This document shows positions 32,875 to 45,420 of a stretch of 64,000 nt of DNA, piece by piece. The stretch comes from Pardosa pseudoannulata (Eukaryota; Arthropoda; Arachnida; Araneae; Lycosidae): NCBI GenBank assembly GCA_032207245.1, contig CM063508.1:188952457-189016456 (forward strand). Reading direction: 5' to 3'. The notes beneath the pieces were generated by a model. It saw only the letters and a list, made by a program, of their open reading frames with translations. It searched no databases and was not told the origin of the DNA. Positions within the stretch are counted from its first letter, which is position 1. Every line of letters starts with the position of its first letter. Position numbers and translations under genes: made by a program.

Positions 32875-33090
32875 GGAAGAACGATAATCTTGACGTAGCT
32901 GAGAAAACTTTGAACTATCTTTCTAAATGAATTCAACGTGATTCTAAACTGCATTCACAGTATCAGGAGAATTTAGAAGAGTACTAAGATAAACAAATTA
33001 TTGTATTTATTACCTGCCTCATAGGGTACTGTACAATTCTGGAAAATTAAAAAAATTACTGATGCCGACATATGAAGGGCTATATGCTAG
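32581..33090 (+). mobile_element. Helitron fragment with 3' end
   Basis: It restarts at a point equivalent to 31199 of the neighbouring copy, contains a poly-A tract (32828-32870) and ends ..GGGCTATATGCTAG|T at 33090, a Helitron CTAG-T terminus. Confidence 0.7.
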
Positions 33091-33159
33091 TTTAAAATAG
33101 TGTATAACAATAAATAAAAAAATTGTTCATTTATAAAATATTTCCTAGCTGAACAGCGT

Positions 33160-33222
33160 ATGTGCAATGTTGGCTTTCACTCGTCTACGGTTCAATGACT
33201 GCAGACTGACTTATCAGCTTGT
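33160..33222. repeat. Segment shared with 63315-63380
   Basis: TTCACTCGTCTACGGTTC..GACTGCAG..TATCAGCT occurs at both places. The family is unknown; in the 63-kb copy it lies just after SINE family 2. Confidence 0.6.
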
Positions 33223-33225
33223 AAT

Positions 33226-33386
33226 AAAGCGATTTCATGCAACGTCATAAATGGCTTTAATGCCTTTCCCAATCATTTTCATGTTTACGATAGCCAATAG
33301 GAAACCGATAAGCTGCCCTTCCCCCTTGAAATTAAAATCAAAATCGTCATAAGTTGAGATGTCCAGTGCTGCGTGAAATCGTCCTA
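33226..33386 (-). mobile_element. MITE, GRGCRATTT family
   Basis: Same family as 5370-5674 and 40730-40887, with inverted ends GCGATTTCATGC and GCGTGAAATCGTCC. Confidence 0.8.
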
Positions 33387-33528
33387 TTATCTTTGTGATG
33401 AAGCAAACACACACATGTGTATACACATATATATATATTTTCTTTCATAAAATCAATTTTAACTGGACAAAACATGAGTGCCAACTTTATTAGGAATACT
33501 GCTTAGTATAAATTGTCGTCGTTCAATG

Positions 33529-33694
33529 TTATTCATCTGTGAGTGTATCATTTCTGTCTCGGAGTGAGTCAAAAGTCGACAGTAAACTCATCCTCTGTTG
33601 CTCCGACATTCGAGACGTGACGTTCGGTTCTTGGTCGAAGCCCAACTTCAGGAGAATTTCTTGCTGGATGCTTTTCAGACGAACTTGACGTTTC
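33529..33694 (-). CDS. Second exon of the TGF-beta-propeptide-like gene
   Basis: On the minus strand the acceptor CCTTTTTTTTCTCGCAG precedes G|AAACGT. The exon completes the split AGG codon of the upstream exon and encodes KRQVRLKSIQQEILLKLGF, an N-glycosylation site (NVT), MSEQQRMSLLSTFDSLRDRN and then TAA. The amphipathic helix, Pro/Asn loop and second helix ending in a DSLRDR-like word match the straitjacket region of TGF-beta-family propeptides. No GT donor of usable strength lies before the stop, so it reads as a terminal exon. The alternative is that a weak GATGA|GTTTAC donor leads to ligand exons I cannot find. Confidence 0.55.
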
Positions 33695-33715
33695 CTGCGA
33701 GAAAAAAAAGGAACT

Positions 33716-33810
33716 TTAAAATCATTCTCAAAAGACCTCATCATACGAGAATCAGTCTGAAATTTAAAATCATTCTCAAAATCCTCATCACAAGAGAATC
33801 AGTCTCAATG
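33716..33810. repeat. Tandem duplication (~47 bp x2) upstream of the exon acceptor
   Basis: TTTAAAATCATTCTCAAAA..GAGAATCAGTCT occurs twice in a row in the intron next to the splice acceptor at 33694. It duplicates a possible branch/acceptor region. Confidence 0.85.
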
Positions 33811-34763
33811 AACAACTATTCCAGTTGCCATTACATCCTTGAAATTCGGGGACTAGCCTCAAATTTAGATTTTGTAAAATTTTGTCTCCCAAAATACTTT
33901 GTCTACTTTGAGACGAGGAAAGTGTTTATAGATCTGTTTCTTCTTGTCGTTCTATCCGAGTTGCACTTTAATTTTTTAAATATTATTCATTTGGTCAAGT
34001 TAGTTGTTCAGATTAGGTTATGAGTTTAGCTTAATGAAGCAAAATTCTCTAGGGACAAACTTTGCCAAACAAGTTGTATAAATTATAACACAATATACAA
34101 ATAAAAAGAACTTGAAGTAAAAATAATTTGGATTACAAACATCAAAAAGACTTTAAAAGACATTCCAAACTAAAGTTTAAATACAAAATAAAAAAAAAAT
34201 TACAAAATAGATGAGTACTAATTTAATTTGGTCAAGAACGAATCGTTCGGGGGAATTTGGAGATTGTTGTTATGGAAGTCTATATAACTGGTAAAATATA
34301 TTTGAAACAAAAACAGTCTTTATTCAAAATGAGTTTTAAATTTTAGTAATTTTGGTTCATATATTATTAGTAAAAAGTTTAATAAATCTGCAATTTTTAT
34401 TTTCCTTTTAAAATTTAGAGAATTGAACGCACTGAGAGATTCAATAAACGTTCCATTTTAAAGTTTTTAAGTCAGTAAAGTTTCAAATACTGGTATACGT
34501 GTTGGTATCATAGTAAGTTCTCCCAAATGTTTTCTAAATGTTCCCTAAGTTTCGTTTCAGTCGGGAACACACTGTTGACTTTTCCTTACATTACTGTTTA
34601 GAAATGAGTCGCCTCCTATATGCAAATGTTTACCTTTTTAATAGCTTTTACTACATTTTACTTGTGTGTCAGTAGAAATCCATTTTTAACTTCCTGACTA
34701 GCTAGAGATCTGTAATTTTGTACTTAGGTTCATAGGTACAATTAAATATTCAATCATAGGGAA
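33811..34763. other. Intron sequence
   Basis: AT-rich with no recognised feature. The plus-strand open run ending at 34023 is a shadow. Confidence 0.5.
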
Positions 34764-34970
34764 ACATATTGGAGAATCGATTTATTTCGGTTCGATATAT
34801 CTTCAGTCCTTTTGTTACTGTCACCAAGTTATCAACATTTTCTAATTGAACCTCACACTTGACGTCAAGTGCAGCAAAAATAACAGCTCAACTTCCTCGT
34901 TGGCAAAACATCTGAATCTCCTACGGATGGTGCTTGTTATTGGGGTTTTAATTTTGCCAATTATCTGAAA

Positions 34971-35117
34971 ATGGTAACAAGCTCTTGTACGTATAACTGT
35001 ACTACACGTTTCAAAAAAGGTGAAAATAATGGATTTTGTTGCTTCCCTAAAGATCCTACATTGCGAATTCTTTGGATAAAAGCAAACATTTGGTGGAAAA
35101 CATTTTCAGAATGGTAA
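34971..35117 (+). pseudogene. THAP zinc-finger fragment of a transposase
   Basis: An ATG-initiated frame of 48 codons: MVTSSCTYNC gives the first C-x3-C pair, followed by FKKGENNGFCCFPKDPTLRI with the hallmark FP.D and LRILW. The C-x2-H half of the C2CH finger is lost through a deletion relative to copy A, then TAA. The THAP fold binds DNA in P-element-like transposases. This fragment cannot fold as a full finger. Confidence 0.65.
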
Positions 35118-35353
35118 TAAAACGCTATCCTTACTGTAATGTAATAGATTATATAAAATTATTATGATCTAAGAATTTTTTTATTATTACTAAGTTTTTT
35201 TTCATATTTCTAATGTATTTACTATTCTTTTGTGTGAAGTACTGTAATTATAAATATAATTATTTTTTGTCCTTAAAATGATCAGGTTTTGCACATTTTT
35301 ATTAGATTTTTATTTATGTAATAGTTATTGTGCCTGTTAACATAATGTTATTA

Positions 35354-35455
35354 GGTATTATAGGGGTTATGTAAGTAACCCCTATAATACCATATGTAAT
35401 ACATTACATATCAAAGTATCATAATCAAAGTATAACTACTTTGATTATGATACTT
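35354..35455. repeat. Three adjacent perfect hairpins
   Basis: Arms: 35354-35369/35376-35391 (16 bp, 6-nt loop), 35392-35400/35403-35411 (9 bp, 2-nt loop) and 35414-35432/35437-35455 (19 bp, 4-nt loop TAAC). The last corresponds to an imperfect hairpin in copy A at about 2203-2240. Confidence 0.95.
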
Positions 35456-35603
35456 AACAGTACTATGTAGAGTGTTTAATTTTTTAAAAAAAATATAATT
35501 TTGTAGATGCTAAAACAAATCTATTTTGAATGACTTGGCCAGTTTCTGATGTTTCCGTTCCCTTCCCTCAAATAAAATTTAGTTTTATTGTATATGTGAT
35601 CCA

Positions 35604-35773
35604 TGTCATATTTATATATTTCTAATTTATAAGGTAAGTTCAATTAAAATTACCAGAGCATAATGACTACCAAGCTACATGTCAACAACATTTTATTCTA
35701 CACTCTTCAGTTACGGTTACATACTAAACATTTATCGATATGAAAAGGGAAGCACAGGTATCGATATATGACA
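35604..35773 (-). repeat. 3' LTR
   Basis: 170 bp, TG..CA ends with an 8-bp terminal inverted repeat, two substitutions from the other LTR. Confidence 0.95.
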
Positions 35774-35853
35774 TCTCCCTTAAAAAAAAAAAAAAAAAAA
35801 AAAAAAATTAAAGATATAAACATTTAAACAATATCAAAGAAAAACATTTACAT

Positions 35854-37953
35854 TTAAGAAGTTACAAAGTCTCTAAGATACGTAGGTTTTCGAACAAGTC
35901 TACGAGTTCTTGTAAACATAGAATTTTGCACATGATCTGAATTAGAGGATATTTTTCTGGGAGATAAACTACCAGGAATATCCCTTACCTTTGGCTCTTC
36001 TCTTTCCTTTTTCACAATAATTTGTCTGGAATCATTTTCCGTTACCTTCAGGTTTTCACCATTTTGTACCAAATGAGATTTTCTTATCTGAAACTTCATA
36101 TTTCTAGGACCTTTTAGTATTGCTTTGCGATTTCTTTCAATTGTGTTTCCATCAGATTTTAGAATTTTATAAGATCGTGGTCTGTTAGCATTTGAAACAA
36201 TTTTTCTGCTTTCCCAGGGTCCTGATCCAGATTTGTAAAGAAAAACCTTATCTCCTTCGTCTAATGGTTTGAGCTCTTTTGAACTCTTGTCAAAATAATA
36301 TTTTTGCATTTCCTGTCTTTCCAAGAGCTTACTTCTTACGTCTAAATTTTTGTTTACTTGTTCAAAAGATTCCCTTATTGGCAATAATCCATTTATTTTT
36401 CTTCCAAATAATATTTCTGAAGGGGATGGTAAACTGTTGGAAATTGGAGTATTACGGTATTCAAGTAGAACTAAATATTGATCTTTACTATCAGATTCTG
36501 CTTTTAGCAACAACTTCTTTACTGTTTGAATATATCGCTCTACCATACCATTTGATTGTGCAAATTCAGGGCTAGATGTTTTATGTTCAGAATTCCATTC
36601 TTTAACAAATTTCTTAAACTCTTTGCTACTGTACTGAGGACCATTGTCAGAATACAAGAATTTTGGTATACCATATCTTGCAAACATAGATTTTAATAAT
36701 TTGATTATACTAATGCTTGTAATCTCCTGTAACTGTCCAATTTCAACAAACTTGCTAAAATAATCAATTACAATCAAATAATTCTTCCCATTTAGATGAA
36801 ATAAATCTGTACCTAATGTTTCCCATGGTCTGTATGGTACTTCTTTTGGCATTAACGGTTCCTTGGTATTGTTTTTTTGATACTTCAAACATGTAGAACA
36901 ATTTAAAATTAAACTTTCAATATCTTTACTCATTCCAGGCCAGAAAAGAATTTCCCTTTCATGGCTTTTGTACTTGTCAATTCCCATATGATTATAATGT
37001 ATTCTTTCTAACATTAACTTACGTAGACTTTTAGGAACTACTACACATGAATTTTTAAAAATTAAACCATTCAATTCTGTAAGTTCTTCTCTAAAATGAA
37101 AATAAGCTTTTGCCTTTTCTGGTACTTTTGATTTATTGTTAGGCCACCCATTTTTAATTAATTTCAAAACAATCTGTAATTCTTCATCATCCTTGGTTGC
37201 ATCTAAAAACATCTTTTCTTTTTCAGGTGACATAACCACTTCCGCATTTATCATACATACATGGGCTTCTATTTCTTCTTCAAATGCATCATTTTTTTCT
37301 TCTATGAATGATCTAGATAGTGCATCAGCTATTGCAAGTTCTTTTCCAGGTTTGAATTTAATAGTAAAATCATACGGTTGTAGGCGAATTCTCATCCTCT
37401 GGAGACGTAGAGGACACTTATTCAATGGTTTCTTAAAAATAGCTTCCAATGGTTTATGATCACTTTCAACAATAAAATTATTTTCAAAGACATAATGATT
37501 GAATTTTTCACATCCAAATACTATCGCAAGTGTTTCTTTTTCAATTTGTGCGTAATTTTTCTGAGTTTCTGTTAAGGATCTAGATGCATAAGATACTGGT
37601 AAATTGTTTTGTAAAAGAACAGCTCCTAATCCAGATTGTGAAGCATCTACAGACAGCGTTATAGGACTCTTACAATCAAAATATTGTAATACCGGTTTGT
37701 CAACTAATATTTTCTTTAAATTATTAAAAGCTTCTTCGTGTTCATGATTCCACTGCCACAACATATTTTTTCTAAGTAGATCTCTTAATACAGATGTTTT
37801 TTCCGAAACATTTGGAATGAATCGAGACACATACGTAATCATTCCTAAAAAAGTTTCTAATTCTTTAACATTCATTGGCGTCTTCATATTCAAAATTGCT
37901 TGTACTTTTCCCTCATCAGGTTTAAGCCCTTCCTTGGAAAATGTATGACCCAT
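35854..37953 (-). pseudogene. Retrotransposon pol, 3' part: RT end, RNase H, integrase
   Basis: A 699-codon open frame. RNase H shows SVDASQSGLGAVL (D103), E140 and ESDHKPL (D165). Integrase shows the zinc-binding H..H..NCSTC segment (residues 319-355) and the D383, D436, E472 triad with 35 residues between the last two, as in functional integrases. A basic tail rich in Arg/Ser follows. The frame is intact itself but is cut off from the upstream RT by an indel near 38045, so it would not be made as part of a normal Pol polyprotein. Confidence 0.9.
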
Positions 37954-38036
37954 GTATTTTACTTCTTCTATTCCAAATTTACATTTGTTATAATTGAACT
38001 TAACGTTTCTCTCTCGAGCTTTATCTAAAACTTGTT

Positions 38037-39362
38037 TTAGTCTTCCATCATGAGATTTTCACCCCAAATCAATATATCCTCTATATAAATTTCAACCCCT
38101 TCAATTTCATCAAAAATCTCAGTAAAACATTTATGGAAAACTTCAGGAGCTGAATTTATTCCATACGGCATTTTTAAGAAGCAATATCTACCAAATGGTG
38201 TATTAAAAGTAGTAAGATCTGAACTAGAATCAGACAATTTTATTTGCCAAAATGCTCTATTTGCATCAATTATGCTAAAAACTTTTGCACCTGATATTTT
38301 AGAAGTAATTTCTTCAAAGGTTTTAATATGAAAATGTTCTCTTAAAATATTTTCATTTAAACGCTGAGGATCTAAACAAATTCTGAGAGTACCATCCGGT
38401 TTTCTCACTATAACTAGAGAATTGACAAATTCTGTAGGGTGATTAACTTTTTTAATAACACCATCTTGTTCCATACGTAACAATTCTTGCTTCAGAGAAT
38501 TCATAAGACTCAATGGAACTCTTCTACAGGGTTCTATAGTTCCAACTGCTCCCTCTTTAAGTTTAATTTCATATTCATAATCAGCAATTTGACCAAAACC
38601 CAGAAATAATTCATTATATTTTTGCTTAACCCATTTATAATTATCTGTTGTTTCTACAGCATCAATTCTTCTAATTAGACCTAACTGTTGAATTGTTTTT
38701 AAACCCAAAATGGCTGGAACATTATCTTCACATTTTACAATTTGGAATTCTATCTCACTTTTCAATCCACTTCGTGTTTCACATTTTAAAATACATTTAC
38801 CAAGAACATCAATTTTTGAACCATTGTAATTACTTAAAATAGCCTGTGTATTTCTTATTGAATCTTCTCTTAGATTTAGTTGTTTAAATTTTCTATATGG
38901 CAATACATTACATTGTGCTCCCGTGTCCAATTTAACATACAGATATTTTGAAATATTCACTTTAAGTTTCTCTATCCAGTCATTAGAATTTATATTCAAT
39001 TTAATTTCACCTAAAATATATTCTTCATTGGAATATGGCTGTATGTTACTAACCGGAACTGGTTCATTAGAAATATGATTAACTCTTTTTCTAAAACACA
39101 TTTTAGCAAAATGATTTCGTTTTTTACAATATAGACAAATTTTATTAAAAGCAGGACAGTTAAAAAGTGCATGAGATGTGCCACATTTTCTACAAATTTT
39201 ATTAAACTTACCTGGATCTTCCAGTTGTTTTGATTTCGTTTTCATTTCATTTTTCTTGTTCTTGTTTGGTAATGCTCTTTCATACGTTTTAAAGTTTTTT
39301 TTCACCTTTACTGAATCCACATTATTTTCATCATTCATTGTTTTCAATTGCATATCTGCCAA
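38037..39362 (-). pseudogene. Retrotransposon nucleocapsid, protease and reverse transcriptase
   Basis: A 441-codon open frame. Two zinc knuckles lie at residues 57-69 (C-x2-C-x3-H-x4-C, one residue short) and 76-89 (canonical CCHC). The protease is at DTGAQ (146-150). The RT runs from VIVRKPDGTLRICLDPQRLN through FSIIDANRAF (D366) to a catalytic box reading YIED at 426-429 instead of the usual Y-x-D-D. The frame stops a few codons later because of an indel, so the RT thumb is in another frame. Confidence 0.9.
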
Positions 39363-39862
39363 TTCCGATGCTTTACATATTTTAACACATTTATCCAGAG
39401 TTAGTTGACCTTCTCTTAATAATCTATCTTTCAGATTTTTATCACCAATACCACTTATTATTCTGTCTTCTATTAAGCTGTCTTTTAACGTTCCAAATCC
39501 GCAGTTAAGACTTAGCTTCTTTAGCTGAGTAAGAAATCCATCGAAATTTTCTCCCGGTTGTTGAGTTCTTGAAAAAAAAAAATATGACGATCCACTCTTT
39601 CGTTACTCTGGGGTAAGCAATATTTTTCAAACGCTTCTATTACTTTTACATACTTTTTTTTTTATCTTCATCCGTGAAATCGAAAGTATTGTATTTCTCC
39701 ACGGCATCTTCTCCTATCACATGCTGCTATTTTTGTTTCCTCCGGTTTGGAAACAGAACCGGATGCAATTATGTATATTTCAAACGACTGTTTGAATTTC
39801 TTCCAGTTTGCAGCCAAATTACCTTCAAAAGAAAGACCATTTGGGGGTTTTAATCCTTCCAT
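39363..39862 (-). pseudogene. Retrotransposon gag, frameshifted
   Basis: A probable start ATG lies at 39862 (MEGLKPPNGLSFEGNLAANW). The frame breaks near 39720 and again at homopolymers (39582-39592, 39652-39662). Downstream gag words such as TQQPGENFDGFLTQLKK and LIEDRIISGIGDK are visible in other frames and lead into the zinc-knuckle frame. Confidence 0.8.
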
Positions 39863-39975
39863 GGTGAAATGGTGAAATCGAAAGTTCTTTTGACTCAAAT
39901 CGAAACAAACTTATTTTTATAATTTTCAAACAGCAAATCAATATGATATTATACAAATAACTGTCGGCTGCGCCA

Positions 39976-40145
39976 TGTCATATTTATATATTTCTAATTT
40001 ATAAGGTAAGTTCAATTAAAATTACCAGAGCATAATGACTACCAAGCTATATGTCAACAACATTTTATTCTACACTCTTCAGTTACGGTTACATACTAAA
40101 CAGTTATCGATATGAAAAGGGAAGCACAGGTATCGATATATGACA
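39976..40145 (-). repeat. 5' LTR
   Basis: Partner of the LTR at 35604. On the minus strand it is followed immediately by the tRNA primer-binding site. Confidence 0.95.
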
Positions 40146-40729
40146 ATCCCTATCGAAGCTCGTAAGATACAATGAAAACAAGCAATGTTTTGCCAACGAA
40201 AAGTTGAGTTGTAGTCAGCACTCGTATTTGTTTACAAACATGTCCTTTCTCTATAATTATCGCCATTCCATGTCCATTCCTTGTCTATTTCCTGTTTAGA
40301 TATTCACTCGTACTTTCCTGTTTCCGTTTCTCATATAACTACTTGTAGAAGCAAACTAAATGAGGGTTATGCATAACCACGCCATGATGGACCACTGGAT
40401 TTCCCATAGAAAAGTGTGGATTGTAAACATTTGATTTAATTTGTTCTTCTAATTTCTTACCGTAATATTTTACATCGCACTTGAATTGAAATGGCTTCTT
40501 CCATTTTTTATCAACTTTTACCAATTTATGGTTTTTCTTTCGAAAATATTGAAAAGTAAATATTGAAAATAAACGTCGAAAACAAATGACATGGACAATC
40601 CACTGTATTAAAGCAGAGTATACTTGGAAAAAGTTATTCAAGTCGAATTTTGAGAAAGAGTTTTATTTTTTACAGGTAAACCATTAAATCCTTGTTATTC
40701 AAGTATATATGATCAACAGTAAGCAATAA

Positions 40730-40887
40730 GACGATTTCACGCAGCAGGGCACATTTCAAACTATGACAATTCTGGCTTTAGTTTCAAACGAAAGGGCAGT
40801 TTATTGTTTGTCTATTGGCTGTTGTAAACATGAAAATGAATGGGAAGGGCGTAGTAGTAGTTCGTGACGTTTGCGACAAATTGCTCT
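40730..40887 (+). mobile_element. MITE, GRGCRATTT family, uninterrupted copy
   Basis: ACGATTTCACGCAG..TTGCGACAAATTGCTC. It serves as the reference for the nested pair at 5370-5674. Confidence 0.85.
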
Positions 40888-41050
40888 ATGGTTTGAACAA
40901 ATATGTAAACGAATGCATCATGTAATTTTCTGTACTCTCGATACCAAACGGTAAATAACCCTCATTCAGCTGAGTGTTCAGTTGTCAAATGCGATTTGGA
41001 GAACAATGCCAATACTAGCCGTTTTCTGCTCGCCGCTCGTGTCGTACGTG

Positions 41051-42093
<1,043 letters not shown>

Positions 42094-42350
42094 CTTATAT
42101 GCTGGATCACCGTATCAATTCAATTCAATAGTGTACTAATTAGAAAAAGAATAATATCTTCTAAATTTGATACAATTACATTTTTTGTTTGTGATAAAAT
42201 TATATTTTTAGTAGAAACAAGAATATACATAAAATTACATAAATCATTCGGACCTGAAACGAAAACCATTATTTTGGTGGAACGAAAACCGGAACTGAAC
42301 TTATATATTTTTAGTTTAACCAGAACGAACAAAAATTGGGGTTCGAAGGC

Positions 42351-43170
42351 CTGGGTAAATGTAAAAAGCTGTTCAGCGTACTCGGAATCTCAATGGCAGA
42401 GATTTTGAACTAGTAATGCCATTCATTGGCAAGAAGTAAAACTAAAAACTCAATAAAAATGTTTACTTTTTAGTTCATTTTTTAATCACTTTTCTTGTTG
42501 AATAAAAGTGATTTAAAAATTACTTTTTCTATTCTTTTTTTGGTTCAGGTTGATGTGGTATTAGGCCTTCAAAGAGTTCAAAAATTTTCGCTATCATAAA
42601 AAGAAATCCTCTAATTCTTAATCAGTAAAAGGAATTCTAAACTGAATCCATTATTTATTTTTCAGTTCGTAAAGGTTGAAGTCTGATGAGGTATTTAACT
42701 CAATTTTGTTGGAAAGCTTTATTGACGTTTAATGAAACAGTAGTAATGCTACGTAATGTAAAGTAGTATTCTTTTCTAGAACTAACTAGTTACTAAGAAT
42801 TTAATTTTTATGTAAAATCTAATATTTTTATTCAATAACAATTATTACATTAAAAATTATATAAAACTTAATATAATTCCTTACACAATCCTGTGTTCAT
42901 GTTTCAGTAAACGTATAAAACAATTTGGGGGGGGGGGAAATATTGAAATTGAGAAAATAGATAGAAATTTGAAAAGTAGAAATCTTTAATTAAAAATTAA
43001 ATTTGTGATTAAGTACGTAACATTTAAAACAATTATATCTTGAAATGTATTTTTATTCAATTTTAAAATGAAATAAAAAAATTATATATATTGTTTTGAG
43101 GGGGGAGGGGGAGGCACGAGCTAATCTAGCCCTTCCCCGTCCGTTTTTTGTGTTTTAGTTGATTGTATTA
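42351..43170. other. Intron sequence with G-rich runs
   Basis: Runs of G at 42928-42937 and 43099-43114. Otherwise nothing recognised. Confidence 0.5.
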
Positions 43171-43309
43171 TTATTGTTCATGTCAAAATCAAGGTTAACA
43201 TTTCTCACATTTTTTTGTTAACATCATTACTATTTCTTTATTATTGTTCATGTCAAAATCAAGGTTAACATTTCTCACATTTTTTTGTTAACATCATTAC
43301 TATTTCTTA
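43171..43309. repeat. 70-bp tandem duplication, two copies
   Basis: TTATTGTTCATGTCAAAATC.. at 43171 recurs unchanged at 43241. Confidence 0.95.
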
Positions 43310-43430
43310 TATGCTAAGTTTAGAAAATATCTTGTCGATAAAACATTTCGAGTTTAAGAGTTTGATAATTGTCGAACGTTTTAGATTTCCCTGTATCCCC
43401 CCAATGTTTTTTTTTTATATATAATAACCT

Positions 43431-43434
<4 letters not shown>

Positions 43435-43521
<87 letters not shown>
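43435..43521. repeat. (AT)n-(GT)n compound microsatellite
   Basis: About 18 AT units followed by about 25 GT units. Confidence 0.95.
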
Positions 43522-43524
<3 letters not shown>

Positions 43525-44227
43525 CGTATCCCAAAATTGTAACGAGCAGTATTTGGAAGAATAAAGTCATTTGAAATTAGAAACAAATTTGTCTCCAGAG
43601 GAGTCCTTAAACGGAACCATTCGATCTTATAGTTTTATTCACTATACTCCATGGTTGAATTCCTGATAGTTTTTGGATATTGGCAACAAGGTATTTTTCG
43701 TCGTTAATATTGAAATATTCTTTTCTGAGCACTGTTTTTGTTGAACGTCGTATGTATGTGTCAAATCGTTTGCAACTAGTTGTTTAAACATTTGTATTTT
43801 GTGCAGTTACATTGACTCGAATTCCGGTACTATAGCAGCAAAGAGAATACGAATCTGCATCGAAACAAAAAGCTCATAGGTAAGAATTTTGCGTATTTAA
43901 TATTTTGAAATGAGTTCAGTTAGACTGAAGACTGAATTGTTTAAAGGGACCGTTTTATGTGGAGGGCTATTCGGTAGACCATTTTCAACTTTACGTTGTT
44001 ATACACGAAGGGAGAAAGATATATCGGGCTTTTGCTGCCATTCTCGGTATAAATTTAATATTGTTACGATCGAGAACATGCATTGCTTTTGTTTTTTTCT
44101 TTACTTTATCGTAGCATTCTGTAGTGATTCATACGTTATTGAACCCCTTCCCCTTTTTGTCACAAAGGCCTATATTTTTTATTTATTTATACGAGTGACC
44201 TACATTTTTTCATTATATTATTTTATT

Positions 44228-44290
<63 letters not shown>

Positions 44291-44449
44291 TTTGTTATTA
44301 AATACTTACTGGTGGAAAGTTATAAACAGAAATTATGTACTTAACAGTTTGAGATTTGTCTCTAAATAATACTTGTATGCATTAATGTACTCTTTTGGTT
44401 ACATTTAATATGTATTACCGTTAAAGTGTGAAATACGTATTTCTTAAAA
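43522..44449. other. Intron sequence with (AT)n at 44230-44285
   Basis: Apart from the microsatellite, nothing is supported. A 72-nt exon-like segment near 43808 is discussed under rejected items. Confidence 0.5.
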
Positions 44450-44598
44450 TAACTGGGTATTTAATAAAAATATTGAGCATGTACCAGATAATTCTCCGCC
44501 AAATAATAAACCTTTTTTTACCTGCTTCATTGGGTACTTTACAATTCTAGAAAATTAAAAATTTTACTGATCCCGTCATATATTGGGCTAAATGCTAA
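44450..44598 (+). mobile_element. Helitron 3'-end relic
   Basis: TACCTGCTTCATTGGGTACTTTACAATTCT..TCCCGTCATAT..GGGCTAAATGCTAA matches the 3' region of 54494-55279 in reverse and of 32900-33090. Confidence 0.65.
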
Positions 44599-45420
44599 TA
44601 TAGAGAGATTGAACTTCGAAATCAGAATACATTTACACTGTAATACAGCAATTTAAAACTCCTTTTACCACTTTAAAGGCTATAGAATCCATTAAGTGGC
44701 CAATTTCATTCTTGAAATTTACTGATTACCAAATATAACATGTTTATTGACTGCATACATAAATATTCAGTTCTGCTTGTATTTTCAAATAGAATGCGTA
44801 GTCGTAAACATTTATTCACTTAAATAGCTCCATTTTTGACGTGAAAAAGTAGTGTGTGCCTTCAACTTCACAAACACATTACATGTACCTATTTTTAAAC
44901 CTTCTATGAAAGTACTGTATTCTATTCACGAGACAATGTATGACTTTGTTATGATTATTTGATAGATTTTTGAAAAATGTGTTCTTAACTGTATATAGTA
45001 TCTTAACATTTTGAAAAGGATTAGATACAGTCCATTAAATGTGTGACATCATTCTTTAATTTAGTCTTAAATACATAAAGTTTGTATTTAAAACTGTTTT
45101 AAGGTTACAAGAGAAGTTGAATTTCAATTGATAAATTTTTAAACGTTTTGTGATGTTTTTATAATATATTATGTTGTTACATGAAACATAAGACAGTAAA
45201 ATCTATTAGAAAACTAACAGGTCAGTTAAAATATATAAAATTGTTGAATTCTACGATTTAACTGGATATTCGATAGAATAACGATGACTCTATCGTTAAA
45301 GTATGAAATATGGTACTCGAAAGTTCTTTGAACCGTTTACAGCTGTTTTGAAATGACGTGTGTTCACTTCATTCAGTTGCTTTTAGACGTCACTATTTCT
45401 GCAACATATTTTTTCTTTCC
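44599..45420. other. Intron sequence
   Basis: Nothing recognised. Confidence 0.5.

Larger units (their letters stand above)
35604..40145 (-). mobile_element. Young Ty3/gypsy-type LTR retrotransposon, broken
   Basis: A 4,542-bp element with 170-bp LTRs that differ at only two positions, TGTCATAT..ATATGACA termini and ATCC on both sides (35599-35602, 40146-40149). A primer-binding site starting TGGCGCAGCC directly abuts the 5' LTR (39975 leftward), and a polypurine tract AAGGGAGA abuts the 3' LTR (35774-35781). The order gag, protease, RT, RNase H, integrase is gypsy-type. There is no envelope gene. Gag and pol are interrupted by several indels and the RT active site is altered, so this copy is not autonomous. 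Confidence 0.92.

Noticed and set aside
33598..34023. 141-codon plus-strand open frame
   Set aside because: Overlaps the minus-strand propeptide-like exon in antisense and has no family likeness.
43808..43879. 72-nt exon between TTTTGTGCAG and CATAG|GTAAGA
   Set aside because: Splice sites are good, but the only open frame ends in TAG at the last codon and no partner exon is seen. It could be a non-coding exon; not supported enough to list.
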